From contig PLXD01000429.1 in NCBI GenBank assembly GCA_003151295.1, positions 1 through 5,794 on the forward strand: 5,794 bases of DNA, read 5' to 3'. Shown one piece after another: positions 5,324-5,794 of the stretch. The notes under the pieces are model-generated. The model saw only the letters and a list, made by a program, of their open reading frames with translations. It was not told where the DNA came from and searched no databases. How positions within the stretch are numbered: position 1 is the stretch's first letter; each line of letters begins with the position of its first letter. Both the position numbers and the translations under genes were made by a program. This stretch comes from Chitinophagaceae bacterium (GTDB lineage Bacteria; Bacteroidota; Bacteroidia; Chitinophagales; Chitinophagaceae).

Positions 5324-5337
5324 AATGATTAATCATT
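5324..5337. promoter_or_regulatory. 14-bp palindrome upstream of the RRM promoter
   Basis: AATGATTAATCATT is a perfect palindrome 12 bases upstream of the -33 element, a position suited to an activator or a repressor dimer. Its ATGATTAAT half also occurs twice at the korB start. AT-rich palindromes of this size can arise by chance. Confidence 0.35.
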
Positions 5338-5403
5338 TCTTAATGTTAAGAGGGAACCCCATTATTCTTTTTTTAAATCCCTGAACGCCAGCATAGCACT
5401 CCT

Positions 5404-5794
5404 TTAAGCGCCGGAAGCGCGCGAAGCCTGCAGTTTTTTATAGGTCGAAGCATATATAGCGAAAGCCAATACCGCCAGGAGCATGCCCGCCAGACAGACC
5501 CCTTTCCACAGACCCCTGTCCCATACCAGCAAGCCGATACCCGATCCCAGGGAAGTACCCATAAAACTCACGGTCATGTATACCGTATTCAATCGGTTCC
5601 GGGCTTCCGGTATCAGGGCATATACCCGGCTCTGGTTGGATACGTGAATACACTGCATGGCAAGGTCCAGTAAAATGATCCCGATGACCATAGCAACGAT
5701 CGAATACGCTTGCAAATAGAACAGCGCATAAGACATAAAGAGGATGACAATACCGTATCCGATGAGGATCCTTGGATTTCTCTTGTCCGCCGAG
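5404..5794 (-). CDS. MFS transporter, C-terminal part (5'-truncated by window edge)
   Basis: The frame is open from the right edge to TAA at 5404-5406, giving about 129 residues, the last third of a roughly 390-400-residue major facilitator protein of the inner membrane. Four hydrophobic segments are visible (approximately ILIGYGIVILF, YSIVAMVIGIILLDLAMQ, VYMTVSFMGTSLGSGIGLLVW and GVCLAGMLLAVLAFAIYA), fitting TM9-12, with a loop SADKRNPR at the edge that looks like the conserved cytoplasmic MFS motif region. The stretch NQSRVYALIPEARNRLNTVYM between the second and third segments is typical of a widespread efflux-type branch of drug/sugar MFS proteins (COG2814-like), where Q-x-R-x-Y and RLNTVYM are well conserved. 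The substrate cannot be told. The tail YKKLQASRASGA is cytoplasmic. No terminator is evident between it and the RRM promoter. Confidence 0.88.
   Translation of the reverse strand, partial: SADKRNPRILIGYGIVILFMSYALFYLQAYSIVAMVIGIILLDLAMQCIHVSNQSRVYALIPEARNRLNTVYMTVSFMGTSLGSGIGLLVWDRGLWKGVCLAGMLLAVLAFAIYASTYKKLQASRASGA

Noticed and set aside
1..5794. Defence system, mobile element, biosynthetic cluster or other new multi-gene system
   Set aside because: The intact genes belong to unrelated housekeeping-type families in separate transcription units, and no transposase, integrase, toxin or nuclease motif was seen.

Overview
The window looks like an ordinary chromosomal segment of a Bacteroidota bacterium, most likely of the Chitinophagaceae type. 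This is inferred from protein character, moderate GC, the near absence of Shine-Dalgarno sequences and at least one very good Bacteroidota-type promoter (-33 TTG, 19-nt spacer, -7 TAnnTTTG) in front of an RNA-binding-protein gene. I see no mobile element, CRISPR array, tRNA, rRNA or phage gene, and no gene cluster that amounts to a new system.

Layout. Bases 3-392 (+) are the C-terminal part of a RimJ/RimL-type GNAT acetyltransferase cut by the left edge. It converges on a YciO/Sua5/YrdC-family protein (424-1032, -), which is divergent from a JmjC/cupin_8 family putative Fe(II)/2-oxoglutarate oxygenase (1144-2034, +). Then come about 900 bases with no full-length gene. They hold a probable decayed minus-strand coding trace (2206-2492), a 14-codon aromatic-rich leader-like ORF followed at once by an intrinsic terminator (2573-2654, +), a strong bidirectional terminator (2785-2811), a perfect 17-bp inverted repeat (2815-2862) and a small hairpin (2872-2888). 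Next is korB, the TPP/[4Fe-4S] beta subunit of a 2-oxoacid:ferredoxin oxidoreductase (2941-3978, -), with no alpha subunit beside it.

Upstream of korB is another gene-poor stretch (3979-4351) with an imperfect tandem repeat abutting the korB start, a GC-rich hairpin and a possible C-terminal coding relic. Bases 4352-4731 (+) are a broken ATP-binding (HATPase-like) protein that has lost its N-box region and changed frame. An RRM RNA-binding protein (4817-5143, -) follows, with its own terminator, strong promoter and a roughly 130-nt pyrimidine-rich leader. The right edge cuts an MFS transporter (5404-5794, -).

The intact genes are functionally unrelated and mostly monocistronic: acylation, YciO-like nucleotide/tRNA-type chemistry, hydroxylation, ferredoxin-linked carbon metabolism, post-transcriptional control and efflux. 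The common theme of 2035-4800 is decay: a leader without a target operon, a catalytic beta subunit without its partner, and at least one clear pseudogene. This suggests past deletion or rearrangement around korB.
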